Source: Maribacter sp044594925
GTDB lineage: Bacteria > Bacteroidota > Bacteroidia > Flavobacteriales > Flavobacteriaceae
Assembly: GCF_044594925.1 (NCBI RefSeq)
Contig: NZ_CP138991.1
Coordinates: forward strand, 2,790,001 to 2,854,000
Length of the DNA: 64,000 bases
Direction of reading: 5' to 3'
Shown here: piece after piece, positions 26,488-34,563 of the stretch
How the letters are laid out: each line of letters begins with the position of its first letter
How positions within the stretch are numbered: position 1 is the first letter of the stretch
Translations under genes and position numbers: made by a program
Notes under the pieces: model-generated
The model's input: only the letters and a program-made list of their open reading frames with translations
What the model was told of the DNA's origin: nothing
Database searches by the model: none

Positions 26488-26974
26488 TTGGAAATAAATC
26501 TTCCGGTAAATTACTGTTTACCACAATATTAAAATGTTCGCGTAGATTATTGAAAGCACCTATCATTTCTTTTATAGAAGTTTCTGGGTCTTGTCTATAT
26601 TCCAAATCACCCTTGATTTTCAAAATATAAGTTTTCAATACCTTTTGACGTCCACGTATCTGTGGAATATCAAATGGTACGGGATAATTGGATTTTGCCC
26701 ATAATTTCTGTGATTCTACCAATTCCTCTAGGGTAAGAACAAAATCTTCACGGTACTCCGTTTTATACAGTCTATCAAAATTGGCCTCAAAAGCATTATA
26801 CGCTTTCCAATCCTTTAAAATGGCAAGCGCTTTTCTATTTACGCTCGTTTTTTTAGGTAGTGCTGAAACATCAACTGACCAACCAGAATCTTGAAGCTCA
26901 GAAGCACCTGTAGCAGCATCCTTACAAGAACTTAATAATAGTACAAAACAGATAAGCCAAAAGGTTTTTCGCAT
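26474..26974 (-). CDS. Lipoprotein of unknown function
   Basis: 166 residues from the ATG at 26974 (an upstream TTG at 26989 would add five). It has a lipoprotein signal: RKTFWLICFVLLLSSC, with the lipobox cysteine at about residue 17. The mature part is helical and charged, ending EDLFPNEKN. No family recognised. The stop lies inside the NTF2-like gene (14-nt overlap), which implies coupled translation. The start faces tdh across 65 nt, so a divergent promoter pair must lie there. Confidence 0.7.
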   Translation of the reverse strand: MRKTFWLICFVLLLSSCKDAATGASELQDSGWSVDVSALPKKTSVNRKALAILKDWKAYNAFEANFDRLYKTEYREDFVLTLEELVESQKLWAKSNYPVPFDIPQIRGRQKVLKTYILKIKGDLEYRQDPETSIKEMIGAFNNLREHFNIVVNSNLPEDLFPNEKN

Positions 26975-27039
26975 AGAACGAAGGTACAAATTTTAAGAAA
27001 AGGTATCTTTACGGCACCACTCATTTAACTTCATTTTAG

Positions 27040-27981
27040 ATGCAAAAATATTTCTTGATAATCGGTGCCTGTGGGCAAATAGGAACAGAACTTACTTTAG
27101 CGCTGCGCTCCAAATACGGAAATGACAAGGTAATCGCCAGTGATATTAGAGAGGGTAGTGAAAGTCTGATGGCTTCCGGTCCTTTTGAAATTTTAGACGC
27201 AACGGATTACGATGCGCTGGAAGAGGTCATCGCTTACTATGAAATTAGCGAGGTCTATTTAATGGCGGCCATGTTAAGTGCTACCGCTGAGAAATTTCCG
27301 ATGCGCGCATGGAACTTAAATATGAATTCCCTTTTCAACGTGCTCAATTTAGGGAAAGAGAAAAAAGTAGATAAAATCTTTTGGCCTTCCAGCATTGCCG
27401 TTTTTGGACCGAACACACCAAAGGAGGATACGCCTCAGAATACAATAATGGAACCCAGTACCGTATACGGAATAAGTAAACAAAGTGGGGAGCGTTGGTG
27501 CGAGTATTACTTTAACAAGTTTAATGTTGACGTGCGCAGTATTCGTTATCCAGGTTTAATAAGTTGGAAGACAATGCCTGGTGGTGGCACTACTGATTAT
27601 GCCGTAGAAATTTATCACAAGGCTATTTCTGAGGGCGAGTATACCTGCTTTCTAAAAGAAGATACCGCGTTGCCAATGATGTTCATGGATGATGCCATTA
27701 GAGCTACCCTACAAATTATGGAGACAGCGGAAGAACGGATTAAAGTACGCTCCTCCTATAATCTATCCGCGATGAGTTTTACTCCTGCGGAAATGGCTAC
27801 TAGTATTCAAAAAGAATTGCCTGGTTTTCAAGTTTCGTTTGATCCGGATTTCAGACAGTCCATAGCAGATTCCTGGCCCAGCAGTATAAACGATACCAAT
27901 GCACAAGAAGATTGGGGTTGGAAAGCCGAGTTTGATTTAGCGAAAACTACCAACGAGATGTTGGCGAATTTAAGTAGCTAA
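27040..27981 (+). CDS. tdh: L-threonine 3-dehydrogenase, SDR type
   Basis: 313 residues, extended SDR. It has the glycine motif IIGACGQIGTEL and the catalytic S117/S118-Y143-K147 set (WPSSIAVFG, YGISKQSGE). The stretch RYPGLISWKTMPGGGTTDYA is diagnostic of the short-chain threonine dehydrogenases known from Flavobacterium and animals. It oxidises L-threonine to 2-amino-3-ketobutyrate with NAD, in the cytosol. An imperfect -7 element (TATCTTTA) precedes the start by about 30 nt. A decayed second copy of its 3' end lies at 29068-29338. Confidence 0.9.
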   Translation: MQKYFLIIGACGQIGTELTLALRSKYGNDKVIASDIREGSESLMASGPFEILDATDYDALEEVIAYYEISEVYLMAAMLSATAEKFPMRAWNLNMNSLFNVLNLGKEKKVDKIFWPSSIAVFGPNTPKEDTPQNTIMEPSTVYGISKQSGERWCEYYFNKFNVDVRSIRYPGLISWKTMPGGGTTDYAVEIYHKAISEGEYTCFLKEDTALPMMFMDDAIRATLQIMETAEERIKVRSSYNLSAMSFTPAEMATSIQKELPGFQVSFDPDFRQSIADSWPSSINDTNAQEDWGWKAEFDLAKTTNEMLANLSS

Positions 27982-27999
27982 CCGCGCGTTCGTAAAATG

Positions 28000-28860
28000 C
28001 TACAGGTAAGCCCTTAGAACTTTATTTCTGGATTTATTCCTTAATAAGCGTAACGCTTTTTCTTTTATTTGTCTGACCCTTTCCCTTGTTAAATCGAATA
28101 TTTCACCAATTTCATTAAGACTCATCGGGTGACGTTCGCCAATACCAAAGTAAAGACGCACAATGTCCTGCTCCCTATCCGGTAAAGTATCCAATGCGAG
28201 ATCAATATCGGTTGAAAGGGAATCTTTCATCACCTTTTGGTCCGGACTTGAAGCATTTTTTGATTGCATTACATGGTACAAACTAGAAGTTTCTCCTTCT
28301 CGCAAAGGTGCATCCATAGAAATATGTCTTCCAGAATTTTTCGTAGCCCCCTTAACTTTAGCTACACTGATATCCAATTCACCAGCAATTTCCTCGGCGG
28401 ATGGTTGGCGCTGATATTTCTGCTCTAAGTTAGAGTGTACCTTATATATTTTACTGATAGTTCCTATTTTGTTCAGAGGTAAGCGCACCACTCTGGACTG
28501 TTCGGATATGGCCTGTAAGATGGATTGCCGTATCCACCATACTGCATATGAAATGAACTTGAACCCGCGGGTTTCGTCAAAACGTTTGGCTGCTTTGACC
28601 AATCCTAAATTTCCTTCGTTAATGAGGTCCGAAAGTCGTAATCCCCTACCTTGATATTGCTTTGCGGCAGAAACTACAAAACGTAAGTTAGCATTCACCA
28701 ATTTATTCAAAGCCCCTTGATCACCTTCTCGTATTCTTATCGCCAGTTCCACCTCTTCCTCTGCCGTTATCATATCTAATTTAGATATTTCCTGAAAATA
28801 CTTTTCTAAAGATTTGGAATCCCTGTTGGTAATCTGCTTTGTAATTTTTAATTGGCGCAT
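28000..28860 (-). CDS. RpoD-type sigma-70 factor, probably a paralogue
   Basis: 286 residues with regions 1.2 to 4.2 of a group 1/2 sigma factor: LEKYFQEISKLDMITAEEE, region 2 with FISYAVWWIRQSILQAISEQ, region 3 (GRHISMDAP), and region 4 HTH (MSLNEIGEIFDLTRERVRQIKEKALRLL). Length matches the short Bacteroidota RpoD. Compared with my memory of the canonical flavobacterial RpoD it has more substitutions (GRGLRLSDL for NQGLTLPDL, and a basic tail NKSRNKVLRAYL), so I favour a second, alternative RpoD. That is inference. It faces tdh tail to tail with 18 nt between the stops. Confidence 0.88.
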   Translation of the reverse strand: MRQLKITKQITNRDSKSLEKYFQEISKLDMITAEEEVELAIRIREGDQGALNKLVNANLRFVVSAAKQYQGRGLRLSDLINEGNLGLVKAAKRFDETRGFKFISYAVWWIRQSILQAISEQSRVVRLPLNKIGTISKIYKVHSNLEQKYQRQPSAEEIAGELDISVAKVKGATKNSGRHISMDAPLREGETSSLYHVMQSKNASSPDQKVMKDSLSTDIDLALDTLPDREQDIVRLYFGIGERHPMSLNEIGEIFDLTRERVRQIKEKALRLLRNKSRNKVLRAYL

Positions 28861-29067
28861 AAATATGTTTTAGTTTAATTTTCTTTCTTAAACTATCATT
28901 TTATGCCAGAAATACAAGTAATTGACGTGTTTTTTAGCTCTTTTGTCCAAAAATGGACAATTATAGTGTAAAATTTACCATGAAGCGATCTCTAATGAAC
29001 AATACACCAGCTTCCTAAAAAAGATGCCATATTAACCCTAATTTTTATGAAAAGTACTCTTAAGGCT

Positions 29068-29338
29068 ACACTGGTGGTTATGACGTCAGAAACGAGAACA
29101 TAAAATTCAGTTCCTCCTATAATGTATCTGTCATGAGTTTTACTCCTGCGGAGATGGCTACCAGTATTCAAAAAGAATTGCCTGATTTTCAAGTATCGTT
29201 TAATCTGATTTCAGGAAGGCCATCGCAGATTCTTGGCCTAGCAGTATAAACGATACCGACGCACAAGAGGATTGGGGTTGGAAGGCTAAGTTTGACCTGA
29301 CCAAAACGACCAAAGAAATGTTAGACAATTTAGGCTAA
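29068..29338 (+). pseudogene. Decayed 3' fragment of a second tdh copy
   Basis: These roughly 270 bases align along their length with the last part of intact tdh (about 27710-27981). Shared tracts include GAGTTTTACTCCTGCGG, CAGTATAAACGATACC and GAGGATTGGGGTTGGAA-like sequence. The copy has scattered substitutions and at least one 1-nt deletion (TTTAATCTGATTTC against TTTGATCCGGATTTC), which breaks the frame, and it has no 5' part. Its stop overlaps the stop of the convergent RimB-RimK gene. The sigma-factor gene separates the two copies. The rest of 28861-29067 is AT-rich with no gene I can support. Confidence 0.85.
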
Positions 29339-30705
29339 CTACTAAACTTCAACTTCTTCTCAATCGCTACGATCATCTCATTGGCAATATCCTTACCAGT
29401 TGCGTTTTCTATACCTTCCAATCCAGGAGAGGAGTTTACCTCTAATAAAAGCGGTCCTTTATTAGACCGAATGATATCTACCCCCGCTACTGCCAAATCC
29501 AGGATTTTAGCGGCTTTTATCGCAAGTTTCTTTTCCTCCGAAGTTATTTTAACGATAGAAGCCTTTCCTCCTTGATGGATATTGGCCCTAAATTCCCCTT
29601 TTTGCGCCTGCCGTTGCATACTGGCGACAACTTTACCATTGACCACAAAACATCGAATATCCTGCCCGTTAGCTTCCTTAATAAATTCTTGTACCAAAAT
29701 ATTGGTATTTACACTTTTAAAAGCATTGATTACACTTTCAGCTGCCTTATTGGTCTCTGCCAATACTACTCCTTTACCCTGCGTACTCTCCAACAGTTTT
29801 ATAATTAAGGGGGCACCATTGACCATCTTTATCAGGTCTTTAGTATCCATAGGGGACTTGGCAAAACCGGTAATAGGAATATGGATATCGTTTTTAGAGA
29901 ATAATTGAGATGCGAACAACTTATCGCGAGACTGTGTAATGGCCTCAGCGGAATTCTGACAGTAAGCACCCAAGTTATTGAACTGCCGTATCAAAGCACA
30001 ACCGTAGAAAGTTACCGACGGTTTTATGCGTGGTATGACCGCATCGAAATCAGTAAGTATATTACCCCCTCTATAACGTATTTCGGGAGACTGGGCATCT
30101 AATTTCATATAGGCCAGCTCTACGTTCAAAAACTGAATCTCATGCCCAAGTGCCTCTGCGGCCTCAATAATTCTCTTATTACTGTATAAGTTAGGATTGC
30201 TAGCCAACAGAGCTATTTTTAACCCTGTCTTTTCCTTTTTGAAAGGAGCGTACTTGGCCGATATCTGTTCATTGGAAAAATCCTGTACCACATAGCTCAA
30301 TGCAGGATTTACGATGTAGCGCTCCGTCAACGCTTCTCTTCCCAATAACATGCGGAACTCCATTGTATCCCTATTTGCCAAGGTTACTTCAATATCAAAA
30401 GTATCTTCACCGAGCGTCACAGGTGTCTTTACCACCAAGCGCTCTTCAGAAATACCAGAGGAACTTTTCACCATACGCCTATCTACCAAGCGCGCTTCAC
30501 AGACAATAGTAATGCTTCTATTTTCCTGTAGTGGATTCACCTCAAAACGCACCCATTCTTGCGTACCTTTTGTAATGACCTTTAAATTAGTGGCCTGTAT
30601 GGAAGATGTTTTCGCTCCTGAATCTACCCTGGCCTTAATGGCAGGAACTCCTAGACCTTCGAAAACACACCACTCTTCACTACCAATTATTTTTAAATCG
30701 TTCAA
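29335..30705 (-). CDS. rimK: RimB-RimK fusion: retropepsin-like domain plus ATP-grasp ligase
   Basis: 456 residues. Residues 1-140 are a RimB-like (DUF785) retropepsin-fold domain with the Asp-Ser-Gly motif in ARVDSGAKTSSIQ and LLGREALTERY near its end. Residues about 165-456 are a RimK-type ATP-grasp ligase (IIKLLESTQGKGVVLAE, LVQEFIKEANGQDIRCFVV, GVDIIRSNKGPLLLEVNSSPG). RimK proteins add amino acids such as glutamate to a peptide C-terminus, and RimB is a linked protease; here both are in one chain. It starts 5 nt after a GNAT-nitrilase fusion gene, so the two likely form one pathway. Confidence 0.88.
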   Translation of the reverse strand: MNDLKIIGSEEWCVFEGLGVPAIKARVDSGAKTSSIQATNLKVITKGTQEWVRFEVNPLQENRSITIVCEARLVDRRMVKSSSGISEERLVVKTPVTLGEDTFDIEVTLANRDTMEFRMLLGREALTERYIVNPALSYVVQDFSNEQISAKYAPFKKEKTGLKIALLASNPNLYSNKRIIEAAEALGHEIQFLNVELAYMKLDAQSPEIRYRGGNILTDFDAVIPRIKPSVTFYGCALIRQFNNLGAYCQNSAEAITQSRDKLFASQLFSKNDIHIPITGFAKSPMDTKDLIKMVNGAPLIIKLLESTQGKGVVLAETNKAAESVINAFKSVNTNILVQEFIKEANGQDIRCFVVNGKVVASMQRQAQKGEFRANIHQGGKASIVKITSEEKKLAIKAAKILDLAVAGVDIIRSNKGPLLLEVNSSPGLEGIENATGKDIANEMIVAIEKKLKFSS

Positions 30706-30710
30706 AATCT

Positions 30711-32237
30711 TTATTTTTTTCTAAGTTCAAAAATATCGGTTCTACGGTCCTTTAGATTTCTTACCGCACCGAATTGATTCAATTCCCGCAACAAGTCGAT
30801 ATCTACATCGGCAATCAGTATCATTTCCGTATTTGGCGTGGCCTCGGCCTTAATCCCGTTGGTGGGAAAAGAAAAATCGCAAGGTGTAAAAACCATGGAT
30901 TGCGCAAATTGGATATCCATATTCTGCACATTGGGCAAATTCCCCACACTACCCGCAATAGCCACATAACATTCGTTCTCTATAGCCCTTGCCTGCGCAC
31001 AGTGTCTAACCCGGGAGTACCCGTTCTGGGTATCCGTTAAAAAGGGTACAAAAAGAATGTCCATACCCTCATCTGCCAGAAGACGACTTAGTTCTGGAAA
31101 TTCGGAATCGTAACAAATAAGCACCCCTATTTTACCACAGTCCGTATCAAATGCCTTAAGTTGCGTACCCCCTTGCATACCCCAAACTTTAGCTTCATCC
31201 GGGGTAACATGTAACTTTTCATAACGCTCCATACTTCCATCTCGTCTGCATAGATAACCCACATTATAAAGTCTCCCATTAATCATTTGCGGCATGCTTC
31301 CCGTGATAATATTGATGTTATAAGAAATTGAAAATTCCGAGAACTTCTGTACGATAGCTTCGGTATGTTTAGCAAGCTCCCGTATGGCATCCGCTGTGGA
31401 CAAATGGTTGTCCTTTGCCATTAGGGGGGCGTTAAAAAACTCTGGGAAAAGCGCAAAATCCGCGCGGTAGCCAGAGACCGCATCCACAAAATATTCTGCC
31501 TGCTGCAACAGCTCCTCTAAATCTTTATAAGGACGCATTTGCCACTGTATTAACCCTAAGCGAATTACCGTCTTTTTCGTAGCCGCCTTTTTGGATGGTT
31601 TTTGATAGTAAATATTGTCCCACTCCATTAGAATGGCAAACTCTCCAGATGCCAAATCTCCGTCTAAATAGCCTTTCATCACTTTTGCCGGATGAAAATC
31701 ATTGCTGATTTGAAAATTGAGCACGGGGTCTTGTATCTCTTTACGACGCACCTTGGCGATATATTCTTTTGGGGTCAACGCTTCTGCATAGGTATGATAA
31801 TTGGGCATACGACCACCAAAAACAATACTCTTAAGGTTAAGCTTCTCACAAAGTTCCTTTCTATAATCATACAGCCTACGGCCCAATCGTAATCCTCTGA
31901 ACTCTGGTTTTATAAAAACCTCGATACCGTAGAGTACATCTCCATCTGGATTATGTGTCTTAAAAGAATAATTACCCGTTATCTGTTCGTAGGTATGATT
32001 ATCATCGAACTTATCGTAATCTACAATTATGGAAAGGGCTACACCGGCCAATTGTCCGTTGATCTTAATGACAACTTGACCATCAGGAAACTTCTTGATC
32101 AGGGCTTCTATATGTTTTTCTTTCCAGTAAGCTCCGGGCATATTGGAGTATGCCGATATCATCACAGTTTTTAATTCCTGATAATCGTTCAGGTCTAAAA
32201 ACTTTAATTCAATATTTTCTATATGTTCTATTTTCAT
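30711..32237 (-). CDS. GNAT acetyltransferase-nitrilase (carbon-nitrogen hydrolase) fusion
   Basis: 508 residues from the ATG at 32237; an ATG at 32249 would add four. Residues 1 to about 215 are a GNAT domain (FIKPEFRGLRLGRRLYDYRKEL carries the acetyl-CoA loop). Residues about 225-505 are a nitrilase-superfamily hydrolase with the Glu-Lys-Cys triad: E in LFPEFFNAP, K in YEKLHVTP, C in LICYDSEFPE. The hydrolase branch cleaves amides or nitriles, giving ammonia. Fusions of these two domains are widespread but the physiological substrate is not known to me. The neighbour (5 nt) is the RimB-RimK ligase, suggesting peptide or amino-acid amide chemistry. Confidence 0.88.
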   Translation of the reverse strand: MKIEHIENIELKFLDLNDYQELKTVMISAYSNMPGAYWKEKHIEALIKKFPDGQVVIKINGQLAGVALSIIVDYDKFDDNHTYEQITGNYSFKTHNPDGDVLYGIEVFIKPEFRGLRLGRRLYDYRKELCEKLNLKSIVFGGRMPNYHTYAEALTPKEYIAKVRRKEIQDPVLNFQISNDFHPAKVMKGYLDGDLASGEFAILMEWDNIYYQKPSKKAATKKTVIRLGLIQWQMRPYKDLEELLQQAEYFVDAVSGYRADFALFPEFFNAPLMAKDNHLSTADAIRELAKHTEAIVQKFSEFSISYNINIITGSMPQMINGRLYNVGYLCRRDGSMERYEKLHVTPDEAKVWGMQGGTQLKAFDTDCGKIGVLICYDSEFPELSRLLADEGMDILFVPFLTDTQNGYSRVRHCAQARAIENECYVAIAGSVGNLPNVQNMDIQFAQSMVFTPCDFSFPTNGIKAEATPNTEMILIADVDIDLLRELNQFGAVRNLKDRRTDIFELRKK

Positions 32238-32250
32238 ACTTCTTTGCATA

Positions 32251-32280
32251 AAAAAATGGGATTTTCGTTATGAAAATCCC
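32251..32280 (-). terminator. Terminator of the polyamine operon
   Basis: A 9-bp stem GGGATTTTC/GAAAATCCC with a 5-nt loop. Read on the minus strand it is followed by a T-run, directly after the small acidic protein gene. It separates that operon from the GNAT-nitrilase gene. Confidence 0.85.
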
Positions 32281-32313
32281 GTGGTATATTTTTAATTGGA
32301 AATTCAGTGAAAT

Positions 32314-32637
32314 TTATTCGTCATCATCTCCGTCTACCATGTCCTTAGGGTCTGGCTCCACCACTGCTTCTGGGTCGTCGTCATCAAAATCCTCATAATC
32401 CGACTCATCATAATTTTCCATGGTATATTCCAGTTTCTCACTGATTTTTACCAAATATTTAGTGTCATGAGTTAACACCTCTACCGCCTCTACACGCTCA
32501 CCATGAGCATTTCTGAACGAAATGATATCCCTATCATCATAACCATCCGGGTAACGGGCCACGGTGATTTTCAGCACTTCTGGAGTCAACTTTTTAAAGT
32601 CAACGATCACTTTTTTTAAATGTGCATGTTTATCCAT
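32314..32637 (-). CDS. Small acidic protein of unknown function
   Basis: 107 residues. The first 70 form a mixed alpha/beta unit (MDKHAHLKKVIVDFKKL, ARYPDGYDDRDIISF); the last 40 are strongly acidic, with runs of Asp (DYEDFDDDDPEAVVEPDPKD). It begins 2 nt after the deoxyhypusine-synthase-like gene and ends the polyamine operon. No family recognised. An acidic tail could bind a polycation, but that is speculation. Confidence 0.7.
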   Translation of the reverse strand: MDKHAHLKKVIVDFKKLTPEVLKITVARYPDGYDDRDIISFRNAHGERVEAVEVLTHDTKYLVKISEKLEYTMENYDESDYEDFDDDDPEAVVEPDPKDMVDGDDDE

Positions 32638-32639
32638 AA

Positions 32640-33617
32640 TTATAAATTTAAAAGATACGCAAAAACTAAAGGCGCTACAATAGTGGCATCACTTTCAATG
32701 ATAAATTTTGGTGTGTCAACATCCAGTTTTCCCCATGTAATTTTCTCATTAGGAACGGCTCCTGAGTAAGAACCATAACTCGTTGTACTATCACTTATCT
32801 GACAAAAATAACTCCAAAACGGTGTGTCCGTGCGTTCCATATCCTGATAGAGCATGGGAACCACACAGATTGGAAAATCTCCTGCAATACCGCCTCCAAT
32901 TTGGAAGAATCCGATTCCATTGGATGAATTATCCGTATACCAATCCGCTAAGAATGTCATGTACTCTATTCCCGATTTCATCGTGCTGGCCTTCAGCGCT
33001 CCCTTTAGGACATAGGAAGCAAAAATATTTCCCATGGTACTATCTTCCCAACCGGGACAAACGATAGGGAGGTTTTTTTCCGCAGCGGCATACATCCAAG
33101 AATCTTTAAGGTCTATTTCATAGTGTTCTTCCAAAACACCCGAAAGCAATAGTTTGTACATATACTCATGAGGCAGATAACGTTCTCCCTTTGCTTCTGC
33201 ATCCAGCCAAATTTTTACAATATGTTCCTGTATTCTTCTAAACGCCTCTTCCTCTGGAATGCAGGTATCCGTTACACGGTTTAATCCCTTCTCTAGCAAG
33301 TCCCACTCATCTTGGGGCGTTAAATCGCGATAATGAGGAACACGTTTGTAATGCGAATGTGCTACCAAATTCATGATATCCTCCTCCAAATTGGCGCCAG
33401 TACATGAAATTATCTGGACTTTATCCTTGCGAATCATCTCCGCAAAAATCTTACCCAGTTCGGCCGTACTCATTGCACCGGCCAAAGAAACCAACATTTT
33501 AGCCCCATTGTTCAACTGCTCCTCATAGCCTTTGGCAGCGTCTACTACAGCTGCTGCGTTAAAGTGTAGATAGTGTTTTTCGATAAAATTTGAGATTGCT
33601 CCTTTAGTCTTCATCAT
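32640..33617 (-). CDS. Deoxyhypusine-synthase-like protein in polyamine operon
   Basis: 325 residues of the deoxyhypusine synthase fold. It has LVSLAGAMSTAELGK at the N-terminus, GGGIAGDFPICVVP for NAD binding, and a C-terminal ITWGKL motif whose Lys (K297) matches the catalytic lysine of the eukaryotic enzyme (WGK). Bacteria lack eIF5A, so its acceptor is probably another amine, for example making homospermidine from putrescine, or an unknown protein. That assignment is inference. It overlaps speB by 14 nt. Confidence 0.82.
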   Translation of the reverse strand: MMKTKGAISNFIEKHYLHFNAAAVVDAAKGYEEQLNNGAKMLVSLAGAMSTAELGKIFAEMIRKDKVQIISCTGANLEEDIMNLVAHSHYKRVPHYRDLTPQDEWDLLEKGLNRVTDTCIPEEEAFRRIQEHIVKIWLDAEAKGERYLPHEYMYKLLLSGVLEEHYEIDLKDSWMYAAAEKNLPIVCPGWEDSTMGNIFASYVLKGALKASTMKSGIEYMTFLADWYTDNSSNGIGFFQIGGGIAGDFPICVVPMLYQDMERTDTPFWSYFCQISDSTTSYGSYSGAVPNEKITWGKLDVDTPKFIIESDATIVAPLVFAYLLNL

Positions 33618-34542
33618 CTTGAAATTTTAATCCGTTATTGGATTTATAATCCACATCGTAAGTGTTATCATAGTCTTTGTCTATGTCTTGTCCCATAAAT
33701 TTATAGCTCAACATTTTATAATAGAGTTTTGCAGCAAGAAAATCCGAAGATTTATCTACTTTATTTGGACAAAGTTCAACGATATCAAAACCGACTACAT
33801 TTTTCTCTTCAAAAACCTGTTTTAAAAATTCCAGTGTTTCGTACCACAATAAGCCACCTGGCTCGGGAGTTCCCGTAGAAGGAAGTATTGAAGGGTCTAA
33901 AGCATCCAGGTCAAAAGTAATGAATACATTGTTCGACATGGCCTCTATAACCTTATCCATCCAATATTCATCTGTAACCATATCATGGGCAAAGAATATC
34001 TTTTCCGCATCCATAAAGGTTTTCTCAATAGCGTCCATAGAGCGTATTCCTACCTGAACCAAATTGGTGTTTTGGCTCGCCTCGTGTACGGCACAAGCAT
34101 GGTTATAGGCAGTACCCTCATAGGACTCGCGTAAATCTGCATGAGCATCGATATGCAATACCGTAAGATTATCAAAACATTCATTAAAAGCTCTAATGCT
34201 TCCTATAGAAATAGAATGCTCGCCACCAAATAGGGTTACGAATTTATTCCGTTTTATATATTCTTTAGTGGTTTTATGTACAGCATTAACCATAGCTTCC
34301 GGGGAAGTATTCTCCGTAATAGCCTCAGTCAAATGTATGCCTTGCAGGTATACTTCCGACTCCGTCTCAATATCATAGAGCTCCATGTTCTCCGAGGCTT
34401 CTAAGAAAGCTTCTGGGCCCTTGTCAGCTCCTTTACCCCAAGTACTTGTCCCGTCGTAAGGAACAGGGATTAAAATCACTTTTGCGGTTTCCAGTTGTGC
34501 GAATTCGTCAGCGATACCTGCGTAATTCTTTGTTGATTTCAT
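33604..34542 (-). CDS. speB: Agmatinase / ureohydrolase
   Basis: 312 residues of the arginase/agmatinase family. Binuclear manganese motifs are complete: GGEHSISIG, LHIDAHADLR, and FDLDALDPSILPSTGTPEPGG. It should hydrolyse agmatine to putrescine and urea, given that the arginine decarboxylase gene is 21 nt upstream. Arginase activity cannot be excluded from sequence alone, but the neighbours favour agmatinase. The 3' end overlaps the deoxyhypusine-synthase-like gene. Confidence 0.88.
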   Translation of the reverse strand: MKSTKNYAGIADEFAQLETAKVILIPVPYDGTSTWGKGADKGPEAFLEASENMELYDIETESEVYLQGIHLTEAITENTSPEAMVNAVHKTTKEYIKRNKFVTLFGGEHSISIGSIRAFNECFDNLTVLHIDAHADLRESYEGTAYNHACAVHEASQNTNLVQVGIRSMDAIEKTFMDAEKIFFAHDMVTDEYWMDKVIEAMSNNVFITFDLDALDPSILPSTGTPEPGGLLWYETLEFLKQVFEEKNVVGFDIVELCPNKVDKSSDFLAAKLYYKMLSYKFMGQDIDKDYDNTYDVDYKSNNGLKFQDDED

Positions 34543-34563
34543 GATTATTATAAATGTTATGCC

